Shown in pieces: positions 1 to 8,811 of a stretch of DNA of 64,000 bases. The stretch's first letter is position 1. Each line of letters opens with the position of its first letter. Below the pieces are notes generated by a model that saw only the letters and a program-made list of their open reading frames with translations, was not told the origin of the DNA and did no database searches. The position numbers and the translations under genes were made by a program. Origin of the DNA: Sulfuricurvum sp. (GTDB lineage Bacteria > Campylobacterota > Campylobacteria > Campylobacterales > Sulfurimonadaceae); contig JAQTLL010000002.1 of the NCBI GenBank assembly GCA_028714915.1, positions 62,001 through 126,000 on the forward strand, read 5' to 3'.

Positions 1-20
1 AAGTATTTTTAGAGACTCTC

Positions 21-2417
21 TTGTCCACGCCTTGCAAATCCATCTTAATCCAACTCTTTAGCGGAGTGATGGACAAACCGCTCATCCAATCCATACTTGA
101 CGTTCTTATTGTAAATCTTCCTACTGCTACTCTCATTGGCGCTACGACTGCGGGTGAGATTATGGATGGGGTTATGAGTTCATCTGAAATTATCCTCTCC
201 TTTTCGTTGTTTGATGCGACCGATGTGTCAACCTATTATTTTCCACAATCCGATTTTGAGAACGGTGTTCGTGCGGCGCAGGAGATACTTACCGATCGGA
301 CAAAAGTGTGTATCGCTTTTAGTGAAGGGCTGACAAGTGATTCGGAGTCATTTTTAGATGGATTTACATCGATTCGAAGTGATGTCATGGTTGCGGGGGG
401 AAATGCGGGTGATGATTTGAGTTTTACGCGCACCTACGTGATGCAAGGTTCTCATCTCTATGATGCGGGGATTGTTATTGCAGTATTGGACAGTGATTTC
501 TTAGTCGCCAACAATGCTTATTCTCTTTCATGGACTCCCGTAGGTAAGTTAATGACGATTACTAAGGTAGAAAAAAATGTTATCTATGAGATAGATAATC
601 ATCCAGTGCGAGAGCTTTATACCCACTATTTGGGTGCCGAAACGGTTGAACATATTCCTGCGAGTGCGATTGAATTTCCACTAATAAAAATCGAAGATGA
701 TGTCCCCATCGCACGATCAATGATTGCCCAAAGCGAGGATGGCGGTTTTGTTTATGCGGGACATTTTCACAATGGAGATCAGGTTCGTTTTGCGATTGGA
801 AATGTCGAAGAGGTTCTCAACTATGCGACGGATATTCAAGCGACTATTACATCCTTTCCTGTGGAAGCGACTTATATCTATTCGTGCTCAGTTCGGAAAC
901 TTTTTTTACAAGAACAGCTCAACTATGAGTTTGGACTTATCAATGATATTGCGTCGACAGCGGGATTTTTTACCTACGGTGAGTTTTTTCACTCTCATAT
1001 GGATAATCAACTGCTCAACATCACTACGACAACCCTCTCTTTGAGTGAATCCGAACGTATTCATAAACCCGTTCAGCCAATGAGTGTGCATAATACGTAT
1101 CAGTATTCAATGCTAAAATCACTCACCCATCTGGTCAATGTTACGCAAGAGGAATTGGATGAGAATATTCGAAAACTGATGTCTAAAGAGCGGACAATTG
1201 AGCGTCAGCTTCGGGATGAGCTTACGGGTGTAAAAAACCGTACGGCACTTTTTAGTGATATGGAAGCAACGGATGGGGCTATGATATTAGTGGTGCTCAA
1301 TATTGATCTTTTTTCCAATATAAATGATTATTACGGATATGAAATCGGGGATCAGCTTTTGGGTATATTTGCCAAAAAGCTCAGAGAGATTGTCGGGCAT
1401 GATAGTATTTATCGTATTAGCGGTGATGAATTTGCTGTGATTTGTACCAAAGCCATTTTGGATGAAGAGTGCAGAGAACGGATTTTGGATATGGTAAAAG
1501 CCTTGGAAAATTACCGATTCTTGGTTGTTGGTCATGGGATTTCTCTGGATATTTCAGCGGGTGTTGCTAGTGCAGAACATTTAAATGTCTACAATCTGGC
1601 ACATATCGCCCTCAAAGAGGCGAAAGAACGGCGAGTAAAAGTAATCTTTTTTGATGATTATAAAACATTGGAGACAAAAACACGTAACAATATTGTTATG
1701 GTCAATACTATCAAATCTGCTATTGAGAATAATCGGATTATCCCTTATTTTCAGGGTATTGTTGATAATCAAACGAGACGTATTGTCAAATACGAAGCAT
1801 TAATCCGTTTGATTGATGAGGACGGTCATGTGTTGAGTCCTTACGTCTTTTTGGAACATGCCAAAAAATCAAAACTCTATGACACGCTTACGCAAATTAT
1901 GGTTGCCAAAACCTTTGAAGTGTTTGAGCCATTAGAGATTGAATTTTCGATTAATCTCACACTTCAAGATATACAATGCGAAGAGACACGATTGTTTTTA
2001 TACGAGACGTTGCAATACTCAAAAGCCGCCAACCGTGCCGTTTTCGAAATTGTTGAATCGGAGGGGATTGAAAATTTTGAGGACGTTGCTTTATTTATTA
2101 AAACGGTAAAAGAGTATGGCTGTAAAATTGCTATTGATGATTTTGGTACGGGATATTCGAATTTTAGTTATTTGAGCAAACTGGACGTTGATTACATAAA
2201 AATCGACGGTTCCCTTATCAAAAATATTAACAATGATACCGATCATCTGCTGATAGTGGAGAGTATACTCTTTTTTGCACACAAAAAAGGGATTGAAACA
2301 ATTGCTGAATTTGTCGAAGATGAGGCAACCTTCACCAAACTTTTGGAGTTGGGGGTAACGTATACACAAGGGTATCTATTTTCGATTCCATCGGCGAAGA
2401 TTAAGGAGTTTTTTTAA
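21..2417 (+). CDS. FIST sensor protein with GGDEF and EAL domains (5' end possibly cut)
   Basis: Predicted cytoplasmic c-di-GMP turnover protein. An N-terminal FIST N plus FIST C sensory module (about residues 1-370, with GATTAGEI and GGNAGDD motifs) is followed by a GGDEF domain whose signature reads SGDEF (near residue 470) and an EAL domain with EALIR, DDFGTGY and the E, K and Q residues expected for phosphodiesterase activity. No RxxD inhibitory site precedes SGDEF. The TTG at 21 is the first usable start, but the frame is open to the left edge of the window, so the true start may lie outside. Phosphodiesterase activity is likely; cyclase activity is uncertain. The FIST ligand is unknown. 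Confidence 0.85.
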   Translation: MSTPCKSILIQLFSGVMDKPLIQSILDVLIVNLPTATLIGATTAGEIMDGVMSSSEIILSFSLFDATDVSTYYFPQSDFENGVRAAQEILTDRTKVCIAFSEGLTSDSESFLDGFTSIRSDVMVAGGNAGDDLSFTRTYVMQGSHLYDAGIVIAVLDSDFLVANNAYSLSWTPVGKLMTITKVEKNVIYEIDNHPVRELYTHYLGAETVEHIPASAIEFPLIKIEDDVPIARSMIAQSEDGGFVYAGHFHNGDQVRFAIGNVEEVLNYATDIQATITSFPVEATYIYSCSVRKLFLQEQLNYEFGLINDIASTAGFFTYGEFFHSHMDNQLLNITTTTLSLSESERIHKPVQPMSVHNTYQYSMLKSLTHLVNVTQEELDENIRKLMSKERTIERQLRDELTGVKNRTALFSDMEATDGAMILVVLNIDLFSNINDYYGYEIGDQLLGIFAKKLREIVGHDSIYRISGDEFAVICTKAILDEECRERILDMVKALENYRFLVVGHGISLDISAGVASAEHLNVYNLAHIALKEAKERRVKVIFFDDYKTLETKTRNNIVMVNTIKSAIENNRIIPYFQGIVDNQTRRIVKYEALIRLIDEDGHVLSPYVFLEHAKKSKLYDTLTQIMVAKTFEVFEPLEIEFSINLTLQDIQCEETRLFLYETLQYSKAANRAVFEIVESEGIENFEDVALFIKTVKEYGCKIAIDDFGTGYSNFSYLSKLDVDYIKIDGSLIKNINNDTDHLLIVESILFFAHKKGIETIAEFVEDEATFTKLLELGVTYTQGYLFSIPSAKIKEFF

Positions 2418-2462
2418 CTTACCATAGCATTACAGTTTCTTTTTTTTCTAAAAGGAGTATAC

Positions 2463-4748
2463 TTGAATACTACGCAAAGGTTATTGATGAGAATTTTTCT
2501 CCTTATCATTATTATGATTACTTTGCTTATGGGGCAAGATAGTCTCCAAAAAGTATCTGTTCAGCTTGACTGGAAATATCAGTTTGAGTTTGCGGGGTTT
2601 ATTGCTGCCAAAGAAAAAGGGTTTTACCGCGATGCAGGTCTGGACGTAGAACTGCGCGAATATAGGGATGGAATCGACATTGGTGCGGATGTTTTAGGTG
2701 GAAAGGCGACGTATGGAGTTTACAACTCAAGTATTATGGTTGAGGGAGGACGTGTAAAACCGATTGTATTGATGGGGATGTATTTTCAGCACTCCCCGCT
2801 CATCTTCGTTGCACGTAAGGGGATTAAAACTCCTGCGGACATGGTGGGTAAAACGATCATGGGAACAACCTATGAACTCAAATACAGTTCCCTTGCCCTC
2901 TTGCTTAACCATTTTAATATTTCGCCCAAAAATACCAAATTTGTTGATCATACGTTTAATATTCAACAGTTTATTGAGGGAAAAGTGGATGTGATGAGCG
3001 CTTTTCGCTCCAATCAGCTTTATGAGCTCGACCGTACAGGTATTGAGTATGAGATAATTGATCCTGCTCAATATGGGTTTATGATGAGTGCGGTCAATTT
3101 GTTTACCTCTCCCTCGGAGGCGATTAAACATACTGATCGGACACAGCAGTTTATTGATGCGACTAATCGCGGATGGAAATACGCACTCGATCATCCCAAT
3201 GAAATGATTAATATTTTACTCCACAAATACGCTGCCCAAAAATCACGCAACGCTTTGAAATATGAGGTGCAAGTAACCAAGCAATTGATGATGACCGATT
3301 TTTATCCTATCGGTGAAGTCAATTCTGAACTGACTGTTCGAACATTTAAACAGCTGATTCAAACCGGTGTCCTTAAAGAGGGTCAGAAACTGGGTCGCTA
3401 TATGTTTAAGGATATTGCCGCAAATTCTCATGAAAAGATTAAATTTTCGGACACGGAGAAAAACTATCTTCTTGGAAAGAAAAAAATCATGATGTGCGTC
3501 GATCCGGAGTGGTATCCGCTCGAAGCAATCCGTGGCGGCAAACATATCGGAATTGCGGCTGATGTGATGGAAATTTTTGAAAAAAAATTAGGGTTGCCAA
3601 TTGAGTTGGTGCCAACCATATCATGGAGTCAGTCCCTTTTGTACGCACAGCAAAGAAAATGTGATATTTTATCCCTTGCAAGCAGTGCTCCTGCGCGATT
3701 AAAATATATAAACTTTACCTCTACGTATCTGAGTATCCCTTACGTTATGGTGACAATGAATGAAAAACCTTTTACAGAGGACATGGCTTCATTAAGAAAG
3801 GAAAAGATTGGAATCGTCAAAGGATATTCTACTGTCGGTATGGTGAAAGCCCATTACCCACGTTTGCATATTGTTGAAGTAAAATCAATTAATGAGGGCT
3901 TGAGTAAAGTCGAGAGTGGTGAGCTGTACGGTTATGTCGATAATTTGATAGTTGTGTCATCGTATATCCAAAAAGAGTATACGGGAATTTTGAAAGTATC
4001 CTCACGTCTTGAGGAAAAAGATGACTTGAGTGTCGGTGTCCGCAACGATGAACCGTTACTGTATGGTGTGTTTGAGAAAATGGTCAAAAATCTTGATGCT
4101 GCTGTGATGCAAAGTATCTATAACCGCTGGGTATCAACAGTGGAAGAAGTATCATGGATTGATTATGGGATTGTGTGGAAGTTTCTTTTGATCATTTTGA
4201 TTTTTGGTTCGGCATTTACCTGGCGCTATATTGTCCTTAAGCGGTATAATAAAAGTTTGCTTGAGCTCTCAATTACGGATAAGTTAACAGGGTTGTATAA
4301 CCGTCAAAAAACCGATATTATCCTCATGAATGAACAAAAAAAGGTGAGTCGATATACCGACCATCATTGCGCCCTTATGATGATTGATGTGGATAATTTC
4401 AAAGCAATTAACGACACAGCTGGGCATCAGGCAGGAGACAGAGTTTTATACTATCTAGCCAATATTATGAAAACAAATCTTCGTAATACTGATATACTGG
4501 GGCGCTGGGGCGGAGAGGAATTTATTGCTATTCTTCCTCATACGACTTCAGATGAAGCAATGGTTGTTGCAGAAAATTTACGCTGTAAAGTTGAAGAATT
4601 TAGCTTTGGATTGGGACATAGTGTGACGATCAGTATCGGTGTGGGTGAATTTATGAAAGATGAAAGTGTTCATGAATGTGTCGGGAGAGTGGACACTGCT
4701 CTTTATATGGCAAAAGAGAGAGGTCGAAATAAAGTATGCCAAGTGTAA
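2463..4748 (+). CDS. Membrane di-guanylate cyclase with two periplasmic binding-protein domains
   Basis: A signal/anchor segment (residues 8-24) leads into an NMT1/THI5-like solute-binding domain (about 30-330; opening motif QLDWKYQFEFAG as in pyrimidine or ABC-type binding proteins). Next comes a bacterial extracellular solute-binding family 3 domain (about 340-560), a transmembrane helix near 575-593 and a GGDEF domain with RWGGEEF and an upstream RNTD inhibitory site. It should make c-di-GMP in response to a periplasmic ligand. The TTG start is supported by AAAGGAG 6-8 bases upstream. It follows the FIST protein by 45 bp in the same direction. The ligand cannot be told from the sequence. 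Confidence 0.88.
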   Translation: MNTTQRLLMRIFLLIIIMITLLMGQDSLQKVSVQLDWKYQFEFAGFIAAKEKGFYRDAGLDVELREYRDGIDIGADVLGGKATYGVYNSSIMVEGGRVKPIVLMGMYFQHSPLIFVARKGIKTPADMVGKTIMGTTYELKYSSLALLLNHFNISPKNTKFVDHTFNIQQFIEGKVDVMSAFRSNQLYELDRTGIEYEIIDPAQYGFMMSAVNLFTSPSEAIKHTDRTQQFIDATNRGWKYALDHPNEMINILLHKYAAQKSRNALKYEVQVTKQLMMTDFYPIGEVNSELTVRTFKQLIQTGVLKEGQKLGRYMFKDIAANSHEKIKFSDTEKNYLLGKKKIMMCVDPEWYPLEAIRGGKHIGIAADVMEIFEKKLGLPIELVPTISWSQSLLYAQQRKCDILSLASSAPARLKYINFTSTYLSIPYVMVTMNEKPFTEDMASLRKEKIGIVKGYSTVGMVKAHYPRLHIVEVKSINEGLSKVESGELYGYVDNLIVVSSYIQKEYTGILKVSSRLEEKDDLSVGVRNDEPLLYGVFEKMVKNLDAAVMQSIYNRWVSTVEEVSWIDYGIVWKFLLIILIFGSAFTWRYIVLKRYNKSLLELSITDKLTGLYNRQKTDIILMNEQKKVSRYTDHHCALMMIDVDNFKAINDTAGHQAGDRVLYYLANIMKTNLRNTDILGRWGGEEFIAILPHTTSDEAMVVAENLRCKVEEFSFGLGHSVTISIGVGEFMKDESVHECVGRVDTALYMAKERGRNKVCQV

Positions 4749-4764
4749 GTAGAGAAAAGGTGTG

Positions 4765-5040
4765 TCAGCGCAGATCGGGCAGGGGAATATCTATCGCTGT
4801 ATAGCCCGTTTGAGCTACAGCATTTTGCATTGCTTTTAGAGAAACGGTTTCGTCGCTTATCACATATGCACTTTCATTTTTAAAATTTACTTTTGCCTCT
4901 TGGACACCGTGAACGCCAAGCAGCGCTTTTTTAACTGCCAGTGTGCAGGCAATGCAGTGCATTCCCCCGATATGCAGTCTCCATTCACGCCCATACATTA
5001 GAGAGGCTAACAGTAGCAGTCCCAGTGTTATTCTTCCCAT
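4765..5040 (-). CDS. Exported MerP-like heavy-metal-associated (HMA) domain protein
   Basis: 91 residues: a hydrophobic signal peptide (1-17) and one HMA fold with GGMHCIAC (CxxC metal-binding motif) near residue 26. The size and architecture match MerP-type periplasmic scavengers. It overlaps by 13 bp the end of the TusA/MerT fusion gene upstream, so the two form a merT-merP-like pair. Their operon also holds selD and mnmH, so the natural cargo may be a selenium species or a soft metal rather than mercury; that is inference. Last gene of the operon. Confidence 0.8.
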   Translation of the reverse strand: MGRITLGLLLLASLMYGREWRLHIGGMHCIACTLAVKKALLGVHGVQEAKVNFKNESAYVISDETVSLKAMQNAVAQTGYTAIDIPLPDLR

Positions 5041-5639
5041 ATCAATACCTCATAATAGGGATAAAAAAGAGCGGCGAGGCTAAAGAGGAACAGCGCCCAA
5101 AACAGTATTATTAGAATCTTCGAGGTTAAACTCGGCTCGCAATCGCATTCAATCTGCTTTTTAATAACCATTTTATAAAAGCCAATACTGAGCATTATGA
5201 TGGCAAATGCAGTGAATATCCAGCGATATGATTCCAGTGCAGGAACATTAATCACACCTGCAAATGAGATTCCAAACACCATAAACAGTGTCGGAATGAT
5301 ACAGCACGATGCAGATAATAATGCCGTGACTAACGCCCCTGATAGGACTAGGACAGCACTTTTACGCTCTTGTTGCATCATAAAATCTATGGGGTTCTCT
5401 TCCTCGATGCGCTGAACATACCCAAGCCCTTTGGTGATGGTCAATCGTGTGGCGCCATCTTCTAGGAGTTCTTCGGTAAAAGTACAGTGTTGTGAGAGGG
5501 CAAACCGCTTGCAGTTTTCACGACCGCTTATGGTATTTACCTCTACGATAAGGGTTGCATCTTCGGGGAGGGAATCCAATACTTTTTTGGTCTCCAGTAC
5601 GGGTCTGGGACACTCCATATCACGGCAATCAAGAATCAC
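5028..5639 (-). CDS. TusA/YedF-like sulfur carrier fused to a MerT-like membrane transporter
   Basis: 203 residues. Residues 1-72 are a SirA/TusA/YedF fold with the CPxP active-site motif (MECPRP). Residues about 93-198 are a three-helix membrane domain resembling mercuric transporter MerT: a vicinal Cys-Cys in the first helix (SASCCIIP) and a Cys pair in the loop before the third helix (ECDCE). The GTG start overlaps the stop of the transglutaminase-like gene (GTGA). YedF is a known companion of selenium metabolism genes, usually with the YedE transporter. Here a different transporter is fused to it, two genes after selD. Function in selenium or persulfide import and hand-over is inference; mercury or copper transport is the alternative. 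Confidence 0.8.
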   Translation of the reverse strand: MILDCRDMECPRPVLETKKVLDSLPEDATLIVEVNTISGRENCKRFALSQHCTFTEELLEDGATRLTITKGLGYVQRIEEENPIDFMMQQERKSAVLVLSGALVTALLSASCCIIPTLFMVFGISFAGVINVPALESYRWIFTAFAIIMLSIGFYKMVIKKQIECDCEPSLTSKILIILFWALFLFSLAALFYPYYEVLIWEE

Positions 5640-6721
5640 AGAACGACTTTTTTAGAGAGGATGGTATAGCGGTAGTGTGTGGGCTCAAAGGGATCGAGAT
5701 ATTCGCCGTCCACTTCGCCGTATGCATAGCCAAACGAATCCAGTGATCCTTGGGCATTGGCAGGGTAGAGGTCAAAATCGCGTGCATGATTGAACGCCAT
5801 CCAGTTGTTTTCCCAAAACCCAAAAAATTTATCTGCGAGTTCAAGGGCACGAGGAGATGTTTTTTCAATCCCTTCTTTGAGCACCAGTTTGGTAATATCG
5901 GCAGGATCACACGGAATCCATCCCAGTGTGGGGATGAAAAACTCCAGTTTGCAGTGTTGGGATTTGGTAATATCCTCTTTGGCTCCAAAAGCATTCGAGA
6001 GGCGTGAAGCTCCGACACGAATTCCCATCACTTCCCGTGCAGGGAGTCCGGATGAACGCATGAGTGCGACCGTCAGTGCCGACATATCAAGGCATTTGCC
6101 CCCCATACGACCTTCTTTTTCGAGCTGTGCCAACATTGCATTTGGACTCCCCACTCCGCATCCGTGAACGCTCTCATCACGGTAACTGTTAGCAATAATC
6201 CAGTCGTATATTTTTCGGGCTTTTTTGAGGAGGTCTTTTTCGTTTCCTATGATGAGTTTGGCAATTTTTGCAACTGCTCCATCGGTTGGGATATGGGCTG
6301 TCGGGGCTAAAAACTTGTTGGCTTCTTTGATGGCATCAGGGCAGATTCGTTTCGGTTTAAAATCACATTGGCGGTCTCGCAACGCTACTTTCATTGTGAT
6401 ATTTAGGATTTTTATTACGCTGTTTTTATCCCATTTTGCATACAGTGTGGCACTTTTATAGAGATTATGGGTGGTTTGAAAGCTCTCTTTCGCATCGGTG
6501 GAAGAACCCAGTTGAAGGACGTTTTGAAATCCTGAAATATCACCAGGGAGGGGAGCCCATAATGTGCACTCTTTGGCAGTATGCTCTGAGAGGTCAAATT
6601 TCCATTGGATGTCATACAGGGCCAAAGTGTTTTTTATCTCGACAGAAGCGGAAAGAAAAGAAGGAGTAAGACAAATTGCCCCTGAAAGTGCTGTTTTTTT
6701 GATAAATTCGCGTCGGTGCAT
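5636..6721 (-). CDS. Tat-exported transglutaminase-like domain protein
   Basis: 361 residues. The N-terminus has a twin-arginine motif (RREFIKK) and a hydrophobic stretch, so export in folded form is expected. The C-terminal half is a transglutaminase-like (papain-fold) domain with the triad context visible: Cys in GGKCLDMS, His in SQHCKLEFF and Asp in IPCDPAD. Such domains are usually proteases or amidases rather than true transglutaminases. It sits between selD (4 bp away) and the TusA/MerT fusion (4-bp overlap), so it is co-transcribed with selenium genes. The substrate is unknown. Confidence 0.8.
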   Translation of the reverse strand: MHRREFIKKTALSGAICLTPSFLSASVEIKNTLALYDIQWKFDLSEHTAKECTLWAPLPGDISGFQNVLQLGSSTDAKESFQTTHNLYKSATLYAKWDKNSVIKILNITMKVALRDRQCDFKPKRICPDAIKEANKFLAPTAHIPTDGAVAKIAKLIIGNEKDLLKKARKIYDWIIANSYRDESVHGCGVGSPNAMLAQLEKEGRMGGKCLDMSALTVALMRSSGLPAREVMGIRVGASRLSNAFGAKEDITKSQHCKLEFFIPTLGWIPCDPADITKLVLKEGIEKTSPRALELADKFFGFWENNWMAFNHARDFDLYPANAQGSLDSFGYAYGEVDGEYLDPFEPTHYRYTILSKKVVL

Positions 6722-6725
6722 TGTG

Positions 6726-7760
6726 TTATCCTACAATAATATCGGTATCGGTTTTAGCAATGACTGAGGCTACAATGACGGCATTTATCCCCTCATTCAG
6801 ACAGCGTTCCACTATTTTTTGAGCATCTTTTTGGGTTGCACAAATGAGCAAACCGCCGGAGGTCTGTGCGTCAAAAAGGATCATTTCCAAATCGGCACCA
6901 ATATCTCGTTTGAAATGGACATGAGATTGGAGATACTCTTGATTGGCATAGCTTCCAGCAGGAATAATCCCCATTTCGGCCATTCCAAGAGCTTCGGGGA
7001 AAAACGGGACAGCAGAAGCATCAACATGAATCGTTTTTACTCCCCCGCACATTTCCCGCAAATGCCCTAAAAATCCAAAACCTGTCACATCGGTACAGGC
7101 GTGGGCATTAAATTCCCGTGCAATCAATGACGCTTTATAGTTGAGGGTGCGCATCGTATCGGCAACTTTTATCACGGTGCTCTCATCCAATAAATCGGCT
7201 TTGATTGCCGTGGTTAAAATCCCAAGACCTAAAGGTTTGGTGATGAGAATCACATCCCCCTCCTGCACTGTATTATTGCGCAGTATTTTATTAGGATGGA
7301 CAAATCCGGTACATGATAGACCGTAAATCATCTCAGGCGTTTCAATGGTATGACCGCCCACGATCACCGCACCGCACTCGTGCACTTTGCTCATTCCTCC
7401 GCGTAAAATTTCGGTGAGAATTTCGGTGTGGTGGTTTTTGCCGTCAAACCCTACGAGGTTGAGAGCGGTTTTCGCATCGCCTCCCATCGCAAAGACATCA
7501 CTGAGAGAATTAGCCGCCGCGATTTGACCGTAAATGAACGGATCATCGACGACGGGAGTGATGAAATCGACCGTCTGTACCATCGCCAAATCATCTGTGA
7601 TTCGGTAGACTCCCGCATCTTCGTTCCCCTCAAATCCCACAAGCAAGTCTTTGTGAAACGATTTTAGATGACACGTGACATTTTCCAGTGATCCGGGAGA
7701 GAGTTTCGCGGCGCATCCCGAAGCGCGGACAAATTTTGTTAATTTAGCGCTGTTGTTCAC
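6726..7760 (-). CDS. selD: Selenophosphate synthetase (selenide, water dikinase)
   Basis: Makes selenophosphate from ATP and selenide, the selenium donor for MnmH. The glycine-rich N-terminus SGCAAKLSPG carries the catalytic Cys (TGC, the position of E. coli Cys17). The neighbouring Cys19 position is Ala. AIR-synthase-type ATP-binding motifs (DFITPVVDDPF, GGHTIETPE, DVTGFGFLGH, DAQTSGGLL) are intact. I chose the GTG at 7760 (344 residues) because AAGGA lies 8 bases upstream; an ATG at 7802 in the same frame lies deeper in mnmH. It overlaps mnmH by 17 bp. No selA, selB or selC is seen in the window. Confidence 0.93.
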   Translation of the reverse strand: MNNSAKLTKFVRASGCAAKLSPGSLENVTCHLKSFHKDLLVGFEGNEDAGVYRITDDLAMVQTVDFITPVVDDPFIYGQIAAANSLSDVFAMGGDAKTALNLVGFDGKNHHTEILTEILRGGMSKVHECGAVIVGGHTIETPEMIYGLSCTGFVHPNKILRNNTVQEGDVILITKPLGLGILTTAIKADLLDESTVIKVADTMRTLNYKASLIAREFNAHACTDVTGFGFLGHLREMCGGVKTIHVDASAVPFFPEALGMAEMGIIPAGSYANQEYLQSHVHFKRDIGADLEMILFDAQTSGGLLICATQKDAQKIVERCLNEGINAVIVASVIAKTDTDIIVG

Positions 7761-8754
7761 GTTGTATGTCCTTGAGGTTTTCGACTGTTTTGGCAGGGTC
7801 ATCGTTGCAGAGGATCATGTCAGGTTTGACGGTAATTTTGTAGACTTTATCGTAATACTGGGTCAATAATATCTCAGAGACACGTGCTAGGTCACCGTTA
7901 AGAAATGCAGCAATACTGGAAGCTTTGTCATCACGGCTGATATAGGGTGAAATCCGCTCCATACGTGCGAGAAAAAAGCTTTCATCCATCTGATCGTACA
8001 TTCGCATAATCCGAGTTACACGCTGCTCGATGGGTGCGGTAATTTCAATACGAAAACCTGATTCCATTTGCTTATGGAGTCCACCGGGGACAATAATCTT
8101 TCCAATCCGTTTGCTCTCCGCTTCGACAAAAGCGCTTGTAGCAAAATCTAATCCCAAAAAGGCATGAGCAAGGCGGTTTTGAAACTCTTTTTGAGTGGGT
8201 TGCGCACCGTTGACATCGCCAAATACCGAACCGTAGTGATTTGCCATGGCTTCTAAATCGATGACGTTGGATAATTCGTGCAACAGATCGCTTTTACCGC
8301 ATCCCGTATATCCTGCAAGGGTAATAAAATTGGTTTCGGGAAGATGGTCAAGATAGTGGGTTATGACCGTTCGATACGATTTGTATCCCCCTGTGATACG
8401 ATCGATTCGGTAGCCAATACTTGAAAGAATGGTTCCAAGAGAAGAGGAGCGCATCCCGCCACGGGCGCAATAAATAGCAATTTTGGAGTTGGGGGTAAAA
8501 GAGGGATATATATTCTCGATATGGCGAGCTGCGTTAAGGCAGACGAAAGATGCCCCTTTTACCCGTGCTTCGAAAGGGGAAATTTGTTTGTAGATCGTCC
8601 CCACTTGTGCGTGTTCATCATCACTGAGGGCATAAAAATTTTGAGCATTGGGAATATGGGACTCACCGTATTCGTGCGGACTTCTCGCATCGATAATGAG
8701 ATCATAGGTGTCAAGTGACTCTAAAAAAGTTTCGATAGGGAGTGTTTGCATCAT
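7744..8754 (-). CDS. mnmH: tRNA 2-selenouridine synthase
   Basis: Also called SelU or YbbB. 336 residues. The N-terminal rhodanese domain carries the active Cys in YCARGGMRSSS (about residue 92). The C-terminal half is a P-loop domain with GYTGCGKS. It replaces sulfur with selenium in 2-thiouridine at the wobble position of Lys, Glu and Gln tRNAs, using selenophosphate and passing through a geranylated intermediate. First gene of the selenium operon. No clear Shine-Dalgarno sequence is seen before ATG-ATG at 8754. Confidence 0.93.
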   Translation of the reverse strand: MMQTLPIETFLESLDTYDLIIDARSPHEYGESHIPNAQNFYALSDDEHAQVGTIYKQISPFEARVKGASFVCLNAARHIENIYPSFTPNSKIAIYCARGGMRSSSLGTILSSIGYRIDRITGGYKSYRTVITHYLDHLPETNFITLAGYTGCGKSDLLHELSNVIDLEAMANHYGSVFGDVNGAQPTQKEFQNRLAHAFLGLDFATSAFVEAESKRIGKIIVPGGLHKQMESGFRIEITAPIEQRVTRIMRMYDQMDESFFLARMERISPYISRDDKASSIAAFLNGDLARVSEILLTQYYDKVYKITVKPDMILCNDDPAKTVENLKDIQREQQR

Positions 8755-8811
8755 GACGGAATTTTATCACGGGAAGCCTAATAGTGCTATTAGTTTAACG
8801 TCTCAACGGTG

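Noticed and set aside
1581..1772. Antisense open frames within the large genes (this and many others)
   Set aside because: They lie opposite strongly conserved domains, lack ribosome-binding sites and show no protein-like features; treated as shadows.
4765..5639. Mercury-resistance operon (merT-merP)
   Set aside because: No merR or merA is nearby, the MerT part is fused to a TusA domain and the genes follow selD and mnmH. Mercury transport stays possible but is not the best reading.
6726..7760. Selenocysteine codon in selD
   Set aside because: The catalytic codon is TGC, and no in-frame TGA occurs in the gene.
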